The notes: generated from the letters alone by a model not told the origin. A stretch of 64,000 nt of DNA from Bradyrhizobium agreste (GCF_016031625.1 NZ_JACCHP010000011.1:434001-498000); one strand, 5' to 3'; counted from the stretch's first letter, positions 17,636-27,439 are shown. Program-made: numbers and translations.

Positions 17636-18610
17636 ATGCGTGTCGTGATTTTTGGCGGCACCGGTTTTGTCGGCGTGAATCTCGCGAGCGCGCTGCTGGC
17701 GCGCGGCCATCGCGTGATGCTGTATGATCGCAAGCAATTGCCTGAGGCAGCCCATAGGTCGCTGGTCGATCATGGGGAGCGGTTTAGTGTTGTCCAGGGC
17801 GAGATCACGGACAGCGACAGGATCGAAGCCTTGATCGCCCAAGGCTGTGACTCGATCGTGCTGGGTGCCGCTATCACGGCTGGCGAACGTCTTGAGAGAG
17901 CTGCAAGCTCAAGCATCCTCGAGATCAACGTGATGGCTCAATTGCCGATCTTGACTTTGGCGATTCGCCATAGGGTGCACCGGGTGGTCAATCTATCCTC
18001 CGCGGCTGCCTATGGCGCCGCGGGTCAGCGATATCAGCTGTTGGATGAGGAAACGCCCTGTGAGCCGCTGTCGCTGTATGCGCTGAGCAAGTTTGCATCG
18101 GAACGTGTGGTGGCTCGGTATGCCGAGCTTTGGGGAGGCGATTTCATCAGCGTGCGACTGAGTGCGGTGTTTGGCCCTTGGGAGCGGATCGGCAAGGTAC
18201 GTGACACGCCTAGTTTGCAGTTTCAAATCCTCGCCGAGTTCGATCGTGGCGCCCCGGCAATCCTGCCGACTCCAGGCTTCAAGGACTGGATCTATGCGAT
18301 CGACGTTGCCGAAGCCGTGGCCCTGCTGCTCGAAGCCGAGCGCCCGCGATACCGGCTCTACAATATTTCGAGCGGAACATCGTGGTCTGCTTTGCAATGG
18401 GGGGAAGCATTCGCACGCCTCCATCCGCCATTGCAGTGCCGGTTGGCGGTGCCTGAAGAGAAGACCTTCATTGAGCAGCATGGACCAGATCGTGCGCCTC
18501 TCTCGGTTGAGCGGATGGCAAGTGAGTTTGGCTGGCGGGCCCGGTTTGGCTGCACTGAGTCCGCGTCTGACATGAGCGTTTGGTGGGCGCAGCACCGGGA
18601 AGGGGCATGA
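17636..18610 (+). CDS. NAD(P)-dependent epimerase/dehydratase (extended SDR)
   Basis: The 324-residue protein begins with a Rossmann motif, VVIFGGTGFVG (GxxGxxG, residues 3-13), and has the catalytic YALSK motif and VNLSSAAAYG upstream serine, the signature of extended short-chain dehydrogenases. It starts 15 bases after the hydantoinase. Codon use looks somewhat less GC-biased than its neighbours, by eye only. Substrate is unknown; family members act on nucleotide sugars or hydroxy acids, but context suggests a catabolic intermediate. Confidence 0.85.
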   Translation: MRVVIFGGTGFVGVNLASALLARGHRVMLYDRKQLPEAAHRSLVDHGERFSVVQGEITDSDRIEALIAQGCDSIVLGAAITAGERLERAASSSILEINVMAQLPILTLAIRHRVHRVVNLSSAAAYGAAGQRYQLLDEETPCEPLSLYALSKFASERVVARYAELWGGDFISVRLSAVFGPWERIGKVRDTPSLQFQILAEFDRGAPAILPTPGFKDWIYAIDVAEAVALLLEAERPRYRLYNISSGTSWSALQWGEAFARLHPPLQCRLAVPEEKTFIEQHGPDRAPLSVERMASEFGWRARFGCTESASDMSVWWAQHREGA

Positions 18611-18611
18611 C

Positions 18612-19373
18612 ATGCGGTTGAATGGGCGGACCGCCATCATCACAGGCGGCGCTTCCGGCATCGGCCGGGCCAGTGCTGTCCTGTTCGCCCGCGAAGGCGC
18701 TTTCGTAGCACTGGTCGATCGCGATGCGGATGGTGCGGCCGAAACCCTGGCGATGGTCCGCGAGATTGGCGGGAGCGGCAGCGTTCATGTCGGCGATGTC
18801 GGGGATGCAGTCATTGCAGCTGCCACGGTCGACGGTGTGGTCAGGGATCGCGGCCAGCTCGACGTGTTGATGACAGCGGCGGGTTTTTCCTGCGGAGGCA
18901 CGGTCGTCACCACCGATCCTTCGGATTGGGACGCGGTATTCCGTGCCAATGTCGGCGGCACCTGGTTGTGGGCGCGCGCGGCGGTCCCGATCATGCAGCG
19001 GCAAGGCAAGGGCGCCATCATCACGCTGGCGTCGCAGCTGGCGATCGCTGGCGGCAAAGGCAACAGCGCCTATATTGCGGCCAAGGGCGCCATCGTCAGC
19101 CTGACCCGCACCATGGCCATCGATTTCGCGACCGATGGCATCCGTGTCAACGCGTTGGCGCCCGGCGCGATCGACACGCCGCTGCTGCGCCGCAGTTTTG
19201 CGCGCCATGCCGATCCCGAGCCGGTGCGCGAGGCCTCGCGGCAGCGTCATGCCATGAAGCGATTCGGCCGCGCCGAGGAGGTGGCGGCGGCCGCGCTCTA
19301 TCTCGCCGGTGACGATTCCTCCTTCGTCACCGGCACGGTGCTTCCAGTCGATGGCGGGTGGCTTGCGGCATGA
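18612..19373 (+). CDS. Short-chain dehydrogenase/reductase (classical SDR)
   Basis: A 253-residue classical SDR with cofactor motif TGGASGIG (residues 11-18), a variant MTAAG where NNAG is usual, LASQLA catalytic serine and YIAAK active-site Tyr/Lys. The C-terminal PVDGGW end is typical. It should oxidise an alcohol or reduce a ketone using NAD(P). It starts two bases after the epimerase stop and overlaps the monooxygenase start by four bases, so the three oxidoreductases are co-translated. Confidence 0.92.
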   Translation: MRLNGRTAIITGGASGIGRASAVLFAREGAFVALVDRDADGAAETLAMVREIGGSGSVHVGDVGDAVIAAATVDGVVRDRGQLDVLMTAAGFSCGGTVVTTDPSDWDAVFRANVGGTWLWARAAVPIMQRQGKGAIITLASQLAIAGGKGNSAYIAAKGAIVSLTRTMAIDFATDGIRVNALAPGAIDTPLLRRSFARHADPEPVREASRQRHAMKRFGRAEEVAAAALYLAGDDSSFVTGTVLPVDGGWLAA

Positions 19374-20806
19374 GTGATGGCCTTGCAGCACTTGCAGTTC
19401 AGGTCCGCGCCGATCTTGCCAAGACGGCGCATCCGGGCATGCCCTGGCTGACGCCGATGACGGCTCCCGATGGCAGCCGCGCTCTGGACGTGCTCATTGT
19501 TGGGGCTGGTCAATCCGGACTTGCGACGGCTTTCGGCCTGCAGCGCTCGCAGGTCACCAACATCCTCGTGCTCGACAAGGCGGATGAGGATTGCGAAGGC
19601 CCATGGCTGACCTATGCGCGGATGCCGACCCTGCGCAGTCCGAAGGACTACACCGGCCCTGATCTCGACCTGCCGAGCCTGACCTATCAGGCCTGGCACG
19701 AGGCCAAATTCGGAATGGAGAGCTGGCGCGATCTTGGTCTGATCCCGCGCGAATATTGGGCGGCCTATCTGTCGTGGTATCGCAAGGTGCTCGGTTTACC
19801 GGTGCGCAACGGCTGCGAGGTGACCGATATCGCACCTGAGGCCAACGGCCTACTGCGGGCAACAGTGAGCACTGCTCATAGCGAGGAGGTGCTTTACGCC
19901 CGCAAGATCGTGCTCGCGACGGGACAGGAAGGCATGGGCGATTGGAGCATTCCCGAACCAATGCGGCATCTGCCAACGTCGCGATGCGTCACCTGCGCGG
20001 CGCCGATAGATTTTACCGCGCTACGCGGCAAGCGCGTCGCGGTGATTGGCGCGGGCGCCTCGGCCTTCGATAACGCAGGGATGGCACTCGAGGCAGGTGC
20101 GGGCGCCGTGCATTTGCTGTGCCGGCGCGCTGCGATCCAGCTGGTGCAGCCCTATCGATGGCTGACCTTCCGCGGCTTCCTCAGGCATTTTTCCGAACTC
20201 GACGATTCCTGGCGCTGGCGCTTCATGCGCGCGGTGCTCGAGCTGCGCGAGGGATTTCCGCAAGCCACATATGATCGCTGCGCGCGGCACGCGACGTTCC
20301 ATCTGCACGAGGGCGCACCTGTCGAGGGAGCGCGGGAGACTCTTGACGGCGTGCTGCTGCGCACGCCACGTGGCGAGATCGCGGTCGATTTCGTCATCTG
20401 CGCCACCGGCGTCACGATGGACTTTGCCGGTCGCCCCGAGCTGAAGCGATGCGCCGATAACATCGCGCGCTGGGCCGACTGCTACACGCCGCCGGCGCAG
20501 GAACAGAGCCCGCGCCTTGGCGCCTTTCCTTATTTGTCGGACGACTATGCTTTCTGCGAGCGCGCGGTTGGACGAACACCGTGGATCTCCGGCATTCACC
20601 TGTTCGCCATCGCCTCGACCATGAGCTTTGGTCCGTCCGGCTCCTCGATCAATGCGATGACGACGGCGGTGCCGAAGCTGGTCCACGGCCTCACGCGCGA
20701 CCTGTTCCGCGCCGATATCGACAGGCACTGGGCGGCATTCCAGGCCTATGATGTCCCTCAAGCTGTGATCCGGCGCGCGCCCGCGGCGGCGGAGGGGAGC
20801 GCGTGA
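19370..20806 (+). CDS. FAD/NAD(P)-dependent flavin monooxygenase-like oxidoreductase
   Basis: The 478-residue protein has an FAD Rossmann motif (VLIVGAGQSGLATA, about residues 42-56), a second dinucleotide motif (VAVIGAGASAFD) and the late CATGVTMDF motif, as in class B flavin monooxygenases. It may hydroxylate or perform Baeyer-Villiger oxidation on a heterocyclic substrate. I chose ATG 19370 (ATGA overlap with the SDR) over a GTG 12 bases earlier. The long N-terminal extension before the FAD motif (about 40 residues) is unusual for the smallest family members. Confidence 0.85.
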   Translation: MSDGLAALAVQVRADLAKTAHPGMPWLTPMTAPDGSRALDVLIVGAGQSGLATAFGLQRSQVTNILVLDKADEDCEGPWLTYARMPTLRSPKDYTGPDLDLPSLTYQAWHEAKFGMESWRDLGLIPREYWAAYLSWYRKVLGLPVRNGCEVTDIAPEANGLLRATVSTAHSEEVLYARKIVLATGQEGMGDWSIPEPMRHLPTSRCVTCAAPIDFTALRGKRVAVIGAGASAFDNAGMALEAGAGAVHLLCRRAAIQLVQPYRWLTFRGFLRHFSELDDSWRWRFMRAVLELREGFPQATYDRCARHATFHLHEGAPVEGARETLDGVLLRTPRGEIAVDFVICATGVTMDFAGRPELKRCADNIARWADCYTPPAQEQSPRLGAFPYLSDDYAFCERAVGRTPWISGIHLFAIASTMSFGPSGSSINAMTTAVPKLVHGLTRDLFRADIDRHWAAFQAYDVPQAVIRRAPAAAEGSA

Positions 20807-20921
20807 TGCCGGCGAGCGCATATGCATTCCACTGCGACGAAGGAGCATGCCAAACTGCCTGTTTCTGGCACATGATTTGCTGCCATTTCGGGCGTGCGCG
20901 GCCTAACAAAGGACAGAGGCG

Positions 20922-22541
20922 ATGTACCCCGTGATTTCCAGGCATCTGATTTCGGCGTCCGCCGTTCTTCTTTCAGCGACATTGATTGCGCCCGCGGCCC
21001 GTGCGCAGAGCCGCGCTGAGACCTTGCGCTACGTGACGGCGGCAACGGTCAACACGCTCGATCCCAACATTCCCGGCTCGACCCGCGAAGCCTTCGCGCT
21101 CAGCATGAGCAGCTATGACCGGCTGGTGTCGTTCGGCCGCAAACAGCTCAACGGCAAATGGGTGTTCGATCTCGATACCATCAACGGCGAGCTCGCGGAG
21201 TCCTTCAGCGTCAGCCCCGATGGCCTGAAGCTCACCTTCAAGCTTCGTCCCGACGCCAAGTTCCACGACGGCTCGCCGGTTACTGCAGAAGACGTGAAGT
21301 GGTCGCTCGACCGCTGCGTCACCGCGCCGGTACTCGGCAAGGCGCAATTGCTGACGGGATCGTTGACCAGCGCCGACCAGTTCAAGGTGATCGATCCACT
21401 GACCCTTGAAGTGACATTGCCGCGGCCCGACAAGCTGGCACTGCCGAACCTTGCGACCGTCTATCCCATCATCATCAATTCCAAGCTTGCCAAATCGCAT
21501 GCGACGCCTGAGGATCCATGGGCGCTGAGCTGGCTGAAGGAGAACGAGGCGGGCAGCGGCGCCTATATCGTCGAAACCTTCAAGCCCGGCGAGCAGGCGA
21601 TCGCCAAGCGCAACGAGGCCTGGAATCGCGGCTCGCCGGACAAGCCGGCGTCCTTCAAGCGGCTGATCATCCAGTCGGTACCGGAGCCGGCGACGCGCGC
21701 CAATCTGGTCGAGCGCGGCGACGCGGACCTCGTGATCGACCTGCAGGCCAGCGACGTCCAGGCGCTGGAGGCCAAAGGCAAGCTGAAGGTGATTTCGACG
21801 CCGCAATACAATGCGGTGACCTTCATCTCGATGAACAACAAGATCCCGCCGTTCGACAACGTCAACGTCCGCCGGGCGATCGCCGCGGCGTTACCCTATG
21901 ATGACATGTTCAAGGCGGCGCTGTTCGGCCGCGGCGCGCCGCTGTTCGGTGCCAGCTGGGCCGACGGTACGCCGCCGAGCGGCGGCTATCCGATCCCGCA
22001 ACCGGTCAAGCTCGATCTGGAGAAGGCGCGGGCCTATCTGAAGGAAGCTGGCATGCCCGAAGGTTTCGCCACGACCTTCAGCTTCAACGTCGGTCAGGCC
22101 GCGACTGCCGAACCGATGGCCGCCCTGGTCAAGGAATCGCTGGAGAAGATCGGCATCAAGGTCGACATCCAGAAGCTACCGGATGCGCAGATGTCGAGCT
22201 CGATCAACGAGAAGAAGCTGCCCTTCTTCACCGAAGGCATCGTCGCCTGGCTGCCGTCGACCGATTATTTCTACCGCAACTTCTACACCGGCAATCAGCG
22301 CTGGAACTATTCCTCCACGGACAATGCCGAACTGGAGAAGATCGCGCAGGCAGCGCGCTTCGAGCCGGACAAGGCGAAGTACGAGGCGAAGGGCAAGGAG
22401 CTCAACGCCATCCATTTCGAGCAGATGTTCCAGGTCCCGCTCTGGCAGCCGGCGCAGGACGCAGTGATGGCCGCCAATCTCGACGGCTATGTCTATCAAT
22501 TCACCCGCCAGGTGGATTATCGTAACCTGAGCCGCAAATAG
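20922..22541 (+). CDS. Dipeptide/oligopeptide-type ABC substrate-binding protein (SBP_bac_5)
   Basis: A 539-residue family-5 binding protein with a Sec signal (residues 1-29, ending ARAQ) and mature start SRAETLRYVTAATVNTLDPN. Family motifs include KLTFKLRPDAKFHDGSPVTAEDVKWSLDR and NVNVRRAIAAALPYDDM. It heads a complete dipeptide-type importer (permeases at 22570 and 23598, fused ATPase at 24455). A 115-base gap separates it from the monooxygenase, enough for its own promoter. The ligand may be a peptide, or a ureide or opine given the context. Confidence 0.92.
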   Translation: MYPVISRHLISASAVLLSATLIAPAARAQSRAETLRYVTAATVNTLDPNIPGSTREAFALSMSSYDRLVSFGRKQLNGKWVFDLDTINGELAESFSVSPDGLKLTFKLRPDAKFHDGSPVTAEDVKWSLDRCVTAPVLGKAQLLTGSLTSADQFKVIDPLTLEVTLPRPDKLALPNLATVYPIIINSKLAKSHATPEDPWALSWLKENEAGSGAYIVETFKPGEQAIAKRNEAWNRGSPDKPASFKRLIIQSVPEPATRANLVERGDADLVIDLQASDVQALEAKGKLKVISTPQYNAVTFISMNNKIPPFDNVNVRRAIAAALPYDDMFKAALFGRGAPLFGASWADGTPPSGGYPIPQPVKLDLEKARAYLKEAGMPEGFATTFSFNVGQAATAEPMAALVKESLEKIGIKVDIQKLPDAQMSSSINEKKLPFFTEGIVAWLPSTDYFYRNFYTGNQRWNYSSTDNAELEKIAQAARFEPDKAKYEAKGKELNAIHFEQMFQVPLWQPAQDAVMAANLDGYVYQFTRQVDYRNLSRK

Positions 22542-22569
22542 CAGCGGAGCCGGGAGCGCGGCGAAGAGC

Positions 22570-23601
22570 ATGGGCACGATCGGTGCAACTTTGATCCGGG
22601 CCGGGCGGCGGTTTCTCTCGTCGCTGCCGGCGCTGTTCGGCGTGCTGGTCTTCACTTTCCTCTTGATGCGGGTGCTGCCAGGCGATCCCGCCGTGTTCTT
22701 TGCCTCCGGTCCGAGTGCCGGCAACGAGGAGATCGAGGTCGTCCGCAAGCAGCTCGGGCTGGATCGGTCGCTGCCGGAGCAGCTCGTCATCTATCTCCAC
22801 GATGTCGGCCGCGGCAATCTCGGCCGTTCCATGATGACCGGGCAGCCGGTCGCCAAGGACCTGCGGCAGCGGCTGCCGGCCTCGCTCGAGCTGACGCTGA
22901 CCGCGCTCGTGATCGCGCTGATCGCGGCGGTGCCGCTCGGCGTGCTGGCCGCGCTGCGGCCGAACTCGCTGATCGATCATAGCGTACGGCTGTTCTGCTC
23001 GCTCGGCGTCTGCGTGCCGACCTTCGTCTCCGGACTGTTGCTGATCTACGTCTTCTACTATCTGCTGGGTCTTGCCCCCGATCCGACCGGACGGATCGAC
23101 GTCTTCGCCTCGGTGCCGCCGGCGCGCACCGGCTTCCTGATGGTGGATTTCCTGCTCGCGGGTGACGTCGAGGGTTGGTGGGCCGCGGCGCGTCAGTTGA
23201 TGCTGCCTGCCTTCACGATGGCGCTGTTCGTGATCGCGCCGCTCGCCCGCATCACCCGTGCCTCGATGCTGGTGTCGCTCGGCAGCGATTTCGTGCGTAC
23301 CGCGCGCTCGGTCGGCCTGTCGCGCTGGCAGATCGTGGTGACCTATGCGCTGCGGAATGCAATCCTGCCCGTGATCACCATCGCCGGCATCGTGTTCTCG
23401 ACCATGCTCGGTGCCAACGTGCTGGTCGAGAAAGTGTTCTCCTGGCCGGGCGTTGCGTCCTACGCGCTCGATGCGCTGCTGGTCTCCGACTATGCCCCGG
23501 TGCAGGGCTTCGTGCTGCTGATGGCCAGCATCTTCGTCGCGGTCAATCTCCTGGTCGATGTGCTCTACGGCATCGCCGATCCCAGGGCGACGGTCGCATG
23601 A
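22570..23601 (+). CDS. Dipeptide-type ABC transporter permease (DppB family)
   Basis: The 343-residue inner-membrane permease shows the DppB N-terminal pattern: a first helix, then the MRVLPGDPAVFFASGP stretch, LGLDRSLPEQLVIYLHDVGRGNLGRSMMTGQPV, and the EAA region ARSVGLSRWQIVVTYALRNAILPVI. It pairs with the DppC-type permease whose start overlaps its stop (ATGA at 23598). It starts 28 bases after the binding-protein gene. Confidence 0.94.
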   Translation: MGTIGATLIRAGRRFLSSLPALFGVLVFTFLLMRVLPGDPAVFFASGPSAGNEEIEVVRKQLGLDRSLPEQLVIYLHDVGRGNLGRSMMTGQPVAKDLRQRLPASLELTLTALVIALIAAVPLGVLAALRPNSLIDHSVRLFCSLGVCVPTFVSGLLLIYVFYYLLGLAPDPTGRIDVFASVPPARTGFLMVDFLLAGDVEGWWAAARQLMLPAFTMALFVIAPLARITRASMLVSLGSDFVRTARSVGLSRWQIVVTYALRNAILPVITIAGIVFSTMLGANVLVEKVFSWPGVASYALDALLVSDYAPVQGFVLLMASIFVAVNLLVDVLYGIADPRATVA

Positions 23602-24458
23602 GCCTGACAGCAACATCGTCGGGGCTGCGTCACACCGTGTGGGTGCTGCGCGGTAACCTCGTTACCGCGATTGCCGCCGCAGCGGCGATATTGCTGGCGC
23701 TGGTCGCGATCTTCGGCCCCATGCTGGTGCCTTATGATCCCGTCGCTTCGGACGTGCCGCGGGCGCTGCAGCCGCCGAGCGCACTCCACTGGGCCGGCAC
23801 CGACCAGCTCGGCCGCGATGTCTTCAGCCGATTGGTCGTCGCCACGCGGCTCGATCTCGCCATCGCCGTTACGGCCGTCAGCGTGTCCTTCGTGATCGGC
23901 GCGGTGATCGGCTCGCTCTGCGGCTATGTCGGCGGCAAGCTCGATCGCGCGGTCGGCCGGTTCGTCGACGTGCTGATGGCCTTTCCGCTGTTCGTGCTCG
24001 CCATGGCCATGGTCGCAGCGCTCGGCAACCGGGTCGAGAATATCGTCATCGCGACCGCGATTATCAATCTGCCGTTCTACATCCGCTTCGCGCGCGCGGA
24101 GGTCAATATCCGCCGCAACCTCGGTTGGGTGGAAGCGGCGCGCGCCTGCGGCGATGGGCATGTCTCCGTCGTGCTGCGCTTCCTGCTACCCAACGTGCTG
24201 CCGGCGATGGCGGTGCAGATGTCGCTCAATCTCGGCTGGGCGATCCTGAATGCCGCGGGCCTCTCCTTCATCGGCCTGGGCGTCAAGCCGCCGACGCCGG
24301 AATGGGGCATCATGGTCGCCGAGGGCGCGCGCTTCATCTCGACGGGCAGGTGGTGGCTGGTGTCGTTTCCGGGGCTGGCCCTGATGCTGGCCGTGCTCTG
24401 CTTCAACCTGCTCGGCGACGGGTTGCGCGATATCCTCGATCCGCGCATGCGCACATGA
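23598..24458 (+). CDS. Dipeptide-type ABC transporter permease (DppC family)
   Basis: The 286-residue permease carries the DppC hallmarks HWAGTDQLGRDVFSRLVVATR and the EAA region VEAARACGDGHVSVVLRFLLPNVLP, and ends GDGLRDILDPRMRT. I chose ATG 23598 because of the ATGA overlap with the upstream permease and homology starting there. Its stop overlaps the ATPase start. It forms a heterodimer with the protein at 22570. Confidence 0.94.
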   Translation: MSLTATSSGLRHTVWVLRGNLVTAIAAAAAILLALVAIFGPMLVPYDPVASDVPRALQPPSALHWAGTDQLGRDVFSRLVVATRLDLAIAVTAVSVSFVIGAVIGSLCGYVGGKLDRAVGRFVDVLMAFPLFVLAMAMVAALGNRVENIVIATAIINLPFYIRFARAEVNIRRNLGWVEAARACGDGHVSVVLRFLLPNVLPAMAVQMSLNLGWAILNAAGLSFIGLGVKPPTPEWGIMVAEGARFISTGRWWLVSFPGLALMLAVLCFNLLGDGLRDILDPRMRT

Positions 24459-26116
24459 TGTCGCCACTGCTCGAAATCGACAATCTCGGCGTGACGTTCT
24501 CGACCCGGCGCGGGCTCGTCGAGGCGGTGCGGGGCGTCTCGCTGTCGCTCCAGCCGGGTGAAATGCTGGGCCTCGTCGGCGAGAGTGGGTCCGGCAAATC
24601 AGTCACCGGCTTCGCGGTCACCGGCCTGCTCGACAAACCGGGTCGCATCACCGCCGGTCGTGTCAAGTTCAGAGGCCAGGACATTACGCGCGCGTCGGGG
24701 GCGGAGCTGCGCAACCTGCACGGCGCCAACATGGCGATGATCTTCCAGAATCCGCGCGCCGCGCTCAATCCGATCCGCACCGTCGGTGCCCAGATCGCCG
24801 ATGCCGTCCTTTCGCATCGGCGGCTCTCGAAGCAGGAGGCGCGGGCCGAGGCGCTGAAGTTGCTGCGCGCGGTGCAAATCCGCGATCCCGACCGGCGGCT
24901 GGATGCCTATCCGCACGAGCTCTCCGGCGGCATGTGCCAGCGCGTGATGATCGCGATCGCGATCTCCTGTAATCCATCACTTCTGATTGCCGACGAGCCG
25001 ACCACCGGCCTCGATGTGACGACACAAAAGGTGGTCATGGACCTCCTGGCGCGCATCGTCGCCGAACGGGGCATGACGACAATCCTCATCACCCACGACC
25101 TTGGTCTTGCGGCACATTATTGTCGGCGCGTGGTGGTGATGGAGCAGGGGCGGCTCGTGGAAGAAGGCGCGCCGCAGACATTGTTTCGGGCGCCGCAGCA
25201 CGCCTATACCAAGCGACTGGTGGCATCGTCGCCGACCGCGACATCGCGTGTCGGCGATCTCGTGCCGGCCGACGAAGCTCTGCCGGTTGTCGAGGTGAAG
25301 GAGCGGCCGACGCCCGCGCCGGGCACGCCGCCGCTGCTCGACGTCCAGCACGTCGTCAAGCGTTTTGACGATGGCGCCGCTGCGGTAGCGGATTTCTCGA
25401 TGACCATGGCGGCGGGCGAGAGCGTCGGCCTGGTCGGGGAGTCCGGCTCCGGCAAGAGCACCACCGCCCGCATGATCTGCCGGCTGATCGATCCGAGCGC
25501 AGGCGATATCCTGTTCGACGGCTATTCGATCGCAAAGCTGCCGGCGCGTGATTTTCATCGCTCGCCGCTACGCAAGGAAATCCAGATCGTCTTTCAGGAT
25601 CCGCACGAGAGCCTCAATCCGCGCTTTACCGCGTTCGACTGCATTGCTCATCCGCTGCTGAGGCTCACCGGCCTGCGCCCCGGCGACGCGCTGCGTTCCC
25701 GGGTCGAGGAGTGCGCGGACCGCGTCGGCCTGCCGCGTGAGTTGTTGTCACGCTTCCCGCATCAATTGTCGGGTGGCCAGAAGGCGCGCATCGGCATCGC
25801 CCGCGCCATTGCGTGTCGGCCGCGTTTGCTGGTGCTTGACGAGCCCACTGCGGCGCTCGATGTCTCGGTGCAGGCCGTAGTGCTGCAGCTGCTCGACCGG
25901 CTTCGGCGGGAGGACAATCTCGCCTTCCTGTTCGTCAGTCACGACCTCAACGTGGTGCGCATGATGTGCAGCCGGACCATCGTGCTGCGCGCCGGTGGCA
26001 TCGTCGAGCAGGGTGAGAGCCTCGCTCTGTTTGCCAATCCGCAGACGGATTACACGCGCGAGCTGGTCGAAGCTATCCCACACATTGGTTCGCCTGCTTC
26101 GCTTCTGCCCGCCTGA
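24455..26116 (+). CDS. Dipeptide-type ABC transporter fused ATPase (DppD-DppF)
   Basis: A 553-residue protein with two ABC domains in tandem. Domain 1 (about residues 1-270) has GESGSGKS, LSGGMCQR and LLIADEPTTGLD. Domain 2 (about 290-553) has GESGSGKST, LSGGQKAR and LLVLDEPTAALD. The fusion replaces separate DppD and DppF subunits and is common in alphaproteobacteria. The start is either ATG 24455 or ATG 24458; the first gives the ATGA overlap with the permease. It energises the importer of 20922-24458. Confidence 0.94.
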   Translation: MMSPLLEIDNLGVTFSTRRGLVEAVRGVSLSLQPGEMLGLVGESGSGKSVTGFAVTGLLDKPGRITAGRVKFRGQDITRASGAELRNLHGANMAMIFQNPRAALNPIRTVGAQIADAVLSHRRLSKQEARAEALKLLRAVQIRDPDRRLDAYPHELSGGMCQRVMIAIAISCNPSLLIADEPTTGLDVTTQKVVMDLLARIVAERGMTTILITHDLGLAAHYCRRVVVMEQGRLVEEGAPQTLFRAPQHAYTKRLVASSPTATSRVGDLVPADEALPVVEVKERPTPAPGTPPLLDVQHVVKRFDDGAAAVADFSMTMAAGESVGLVGESGSGKSTTARMICRLIDPSAGDILFDGYSIAKLPARDFHRSPLRKEIQIVFQDPHESLNPRFTAFDCIAHPLLRLTGLRPGDALRSRVEECADRVGLPRELLSRFPHQLSGGQKARIGIARAIACRPRLLVLDEPTAALDVSVQAVVLQLLDRLRREDNLAFLFVSHDLNVVRMMCSRTIVLRAGGIVEQGESLALFANPQTDYTRELVEAIPHIGSPASLLPA

Positions 26117-26281
26117 TTTCCACTTCCAATTCATGGCCACATGGCCCTTTAGGCGAAGAGGGCCGCGCCGAGGCCGGCCACACCATCCAGGATCGATACC
26201 AGAGCCGGCGCGGCAGCAGCGCAGGAGCTGGCCGAACGGCCGTGTTTGCGGCTACCATGGCGGCGTGCTCATGGGAGGAAC

Positions 26282-26620
26282 ATGATGGCAGGCGGTATTT
26301 CCATTCACGCGGTCGACGTCGCGAGCGGACGGCCCGCGCAGGGGCTGCGCGTCGAGATCTGGCGGATCGATCCGGATTCGGTGCGCGTCGCCGACGGACG
26401 GCTCGGCGCCAATGGCGTGCTCGATCATTCCGTTGCGCAAGGCGCAGGCGTCACGGCCGGCGAGTATGAGGTGCTGTTTCATCTCGGCGAGTTCTTTGGC
26501 GGCAGCGATGGCTTCCTCACCGTGACGCCGTTCCGCTTCCGCATCAAGAACGTTGACGAGCATTTCCATCTGCCGCTGAAATTCACGCGCTGGGGCTATT
26601 CTCTGTTCCGCGGCGCCTGA
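26282..26620 (+). CDS. uraH: 5-hydroxyisourate-hydrolase-like (transthyretin-related) protein
   Basis: A 112-residue transthyretin-fold protein. The N-terminal His motif is ISIHAVDVASGRPAQGL, followed by RVEIWRI, and the C-terminal active-site His is in HFHLPLKFTRWGYS. The family's usual terminal tetrapeptide YRGS is replaced here by FRGA. ATG 26282 (or 26285) follows GGGAGGAA. Canonical members hydrolyse 5-hydroxyisourate after uricase; no uricase, OHCU decarboxylase or allantoicase lies in this window, so the substrate may differ. A 165-base gap with no gene separates it from the ABC ATPase. It abuts a convergent permease gene. Confidence 0.87.
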   Translation: MMAGGISIHAVDVASGRPAQGLRVEIWRIDPDSVRVADGRLGANGVLDHSVAQGAGVTAGEYEVLFHLGEFFGGSDGFLTVTPFRFRIKNVDEHFHLPLKFTRWGYSLFRGA

Positions 26621-27439
26621 TCAGTTCGTCAGCCGGCGCGACAGGCCCGTCACGCGCTCCATCACCGCGACCAGCGCCACGGTGGCGATGATCAGCACGC
26701 CGGACAGCGCGGCGATGGTGACATCCAGCTTGCCCTCGAGATCCTGCCACATCCGGATCGGCAGCATATCGGTGGCGGCATCGCGCAGGAACAGCGAGAC
26801 CGGCACGTTGTCGAACGAAGACATGAAGGCGATGAAGGCGCCGGCGATGATGCCCGGCCGGATCAGGGGCAGCACGATGCGGCGGAACGTGTAGAGGCGG
26901 CTGGCGCCGAGCACCGCCGAGCTTTCGAGCAGGGTCGGCTCGAGCTGGGCGAGGGCCGCAACCGTGTTGCGCACGACATAGGGCACGCAAACCACGGTGT
27001 GGCCGATCACCAGCGTCAGCGGCGACACCGGCAGGCCGACCAGCGAGAACAGCATCAGGGCCGCGAGGCCGAAGGCGAGGGCGGGGAGTACCAGCGGCGA
27101 CATGAACAGGGAATCGAGCAGCCGCGCCGACAAGGCCTGCGACCGCGAGATCGCCAGCGCCGCGGCGACGCCGAGGACAACGGACAGGCCCGTCGCCCAC
27201 AGCGCAACGATCAGGCTGTTCTTGGCGGCGAAGTGCAGCTGCCAGGCATTCGACAGCTCGACGTACCAGCGCAGCGAATATCCGGGCGGCGGGAAGCGCA
27301 GCGAGAAGCCGCTGGTGAAGGAGACGATCAGCACCACGAGCGAGGGGGCGATGATGATGAGAAGCGCGATCACCGCGATCACGGTCATGACGAGCTCGAA
27401 GCTGATCGCCTCGAGCGTGCGCTTGCGGCCGCTCATCAT
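26621..27439 (-). CDS. Spermidine/putrescine-type ABC transporter permease (PotC type)
   Basis: A 272-residue permease of the spermidine/putrescine-iron branch with about six membrane helices and the EAA region ESSAVLGASRLYTFRRIVLPLIRPGIIAGAF. The FDNVPVSLFL stretch is typical of PotC. It is last in a four-gene minus-strand operon and its start overlaps the stop of the first permease (ATGA). The open frame extends further upstream, but that part is antisense or out of frame with the real upstream permease. Confidence 0.92.
   Translation of the reverse strand: MMSGRKRTLEAISFELVMTVIAVIALLIIIAPSLVVLIVSFTSGFSLRFPPPGYSLRWYVELSNAWQLHFAAKNSLIVALWATGLSVVLGVAAALAISRSQALSARLLDSLFMSPLVLPALAFGLAALMLFSLVGLPVSPLTLVIGHTVVCVPYVVRNTVAALAQLEPTLLESSAVLGASRLYTFRRIVLPLIRPGIIAGAFIAFMSSFDNVPVSLFLRDAATDMLPIRMWQDLEGKLDVTIAALSGVLIIATVALVAVMERVTGLSRRLTN

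Noticed and set aside
22501..23616. A 371-residue minus-strand frame rich in His, Gln and Arg
   Set aside because: It is antisense to the DppB-type permease; the composition is what hydrophobic helix codons give when read in reverse.
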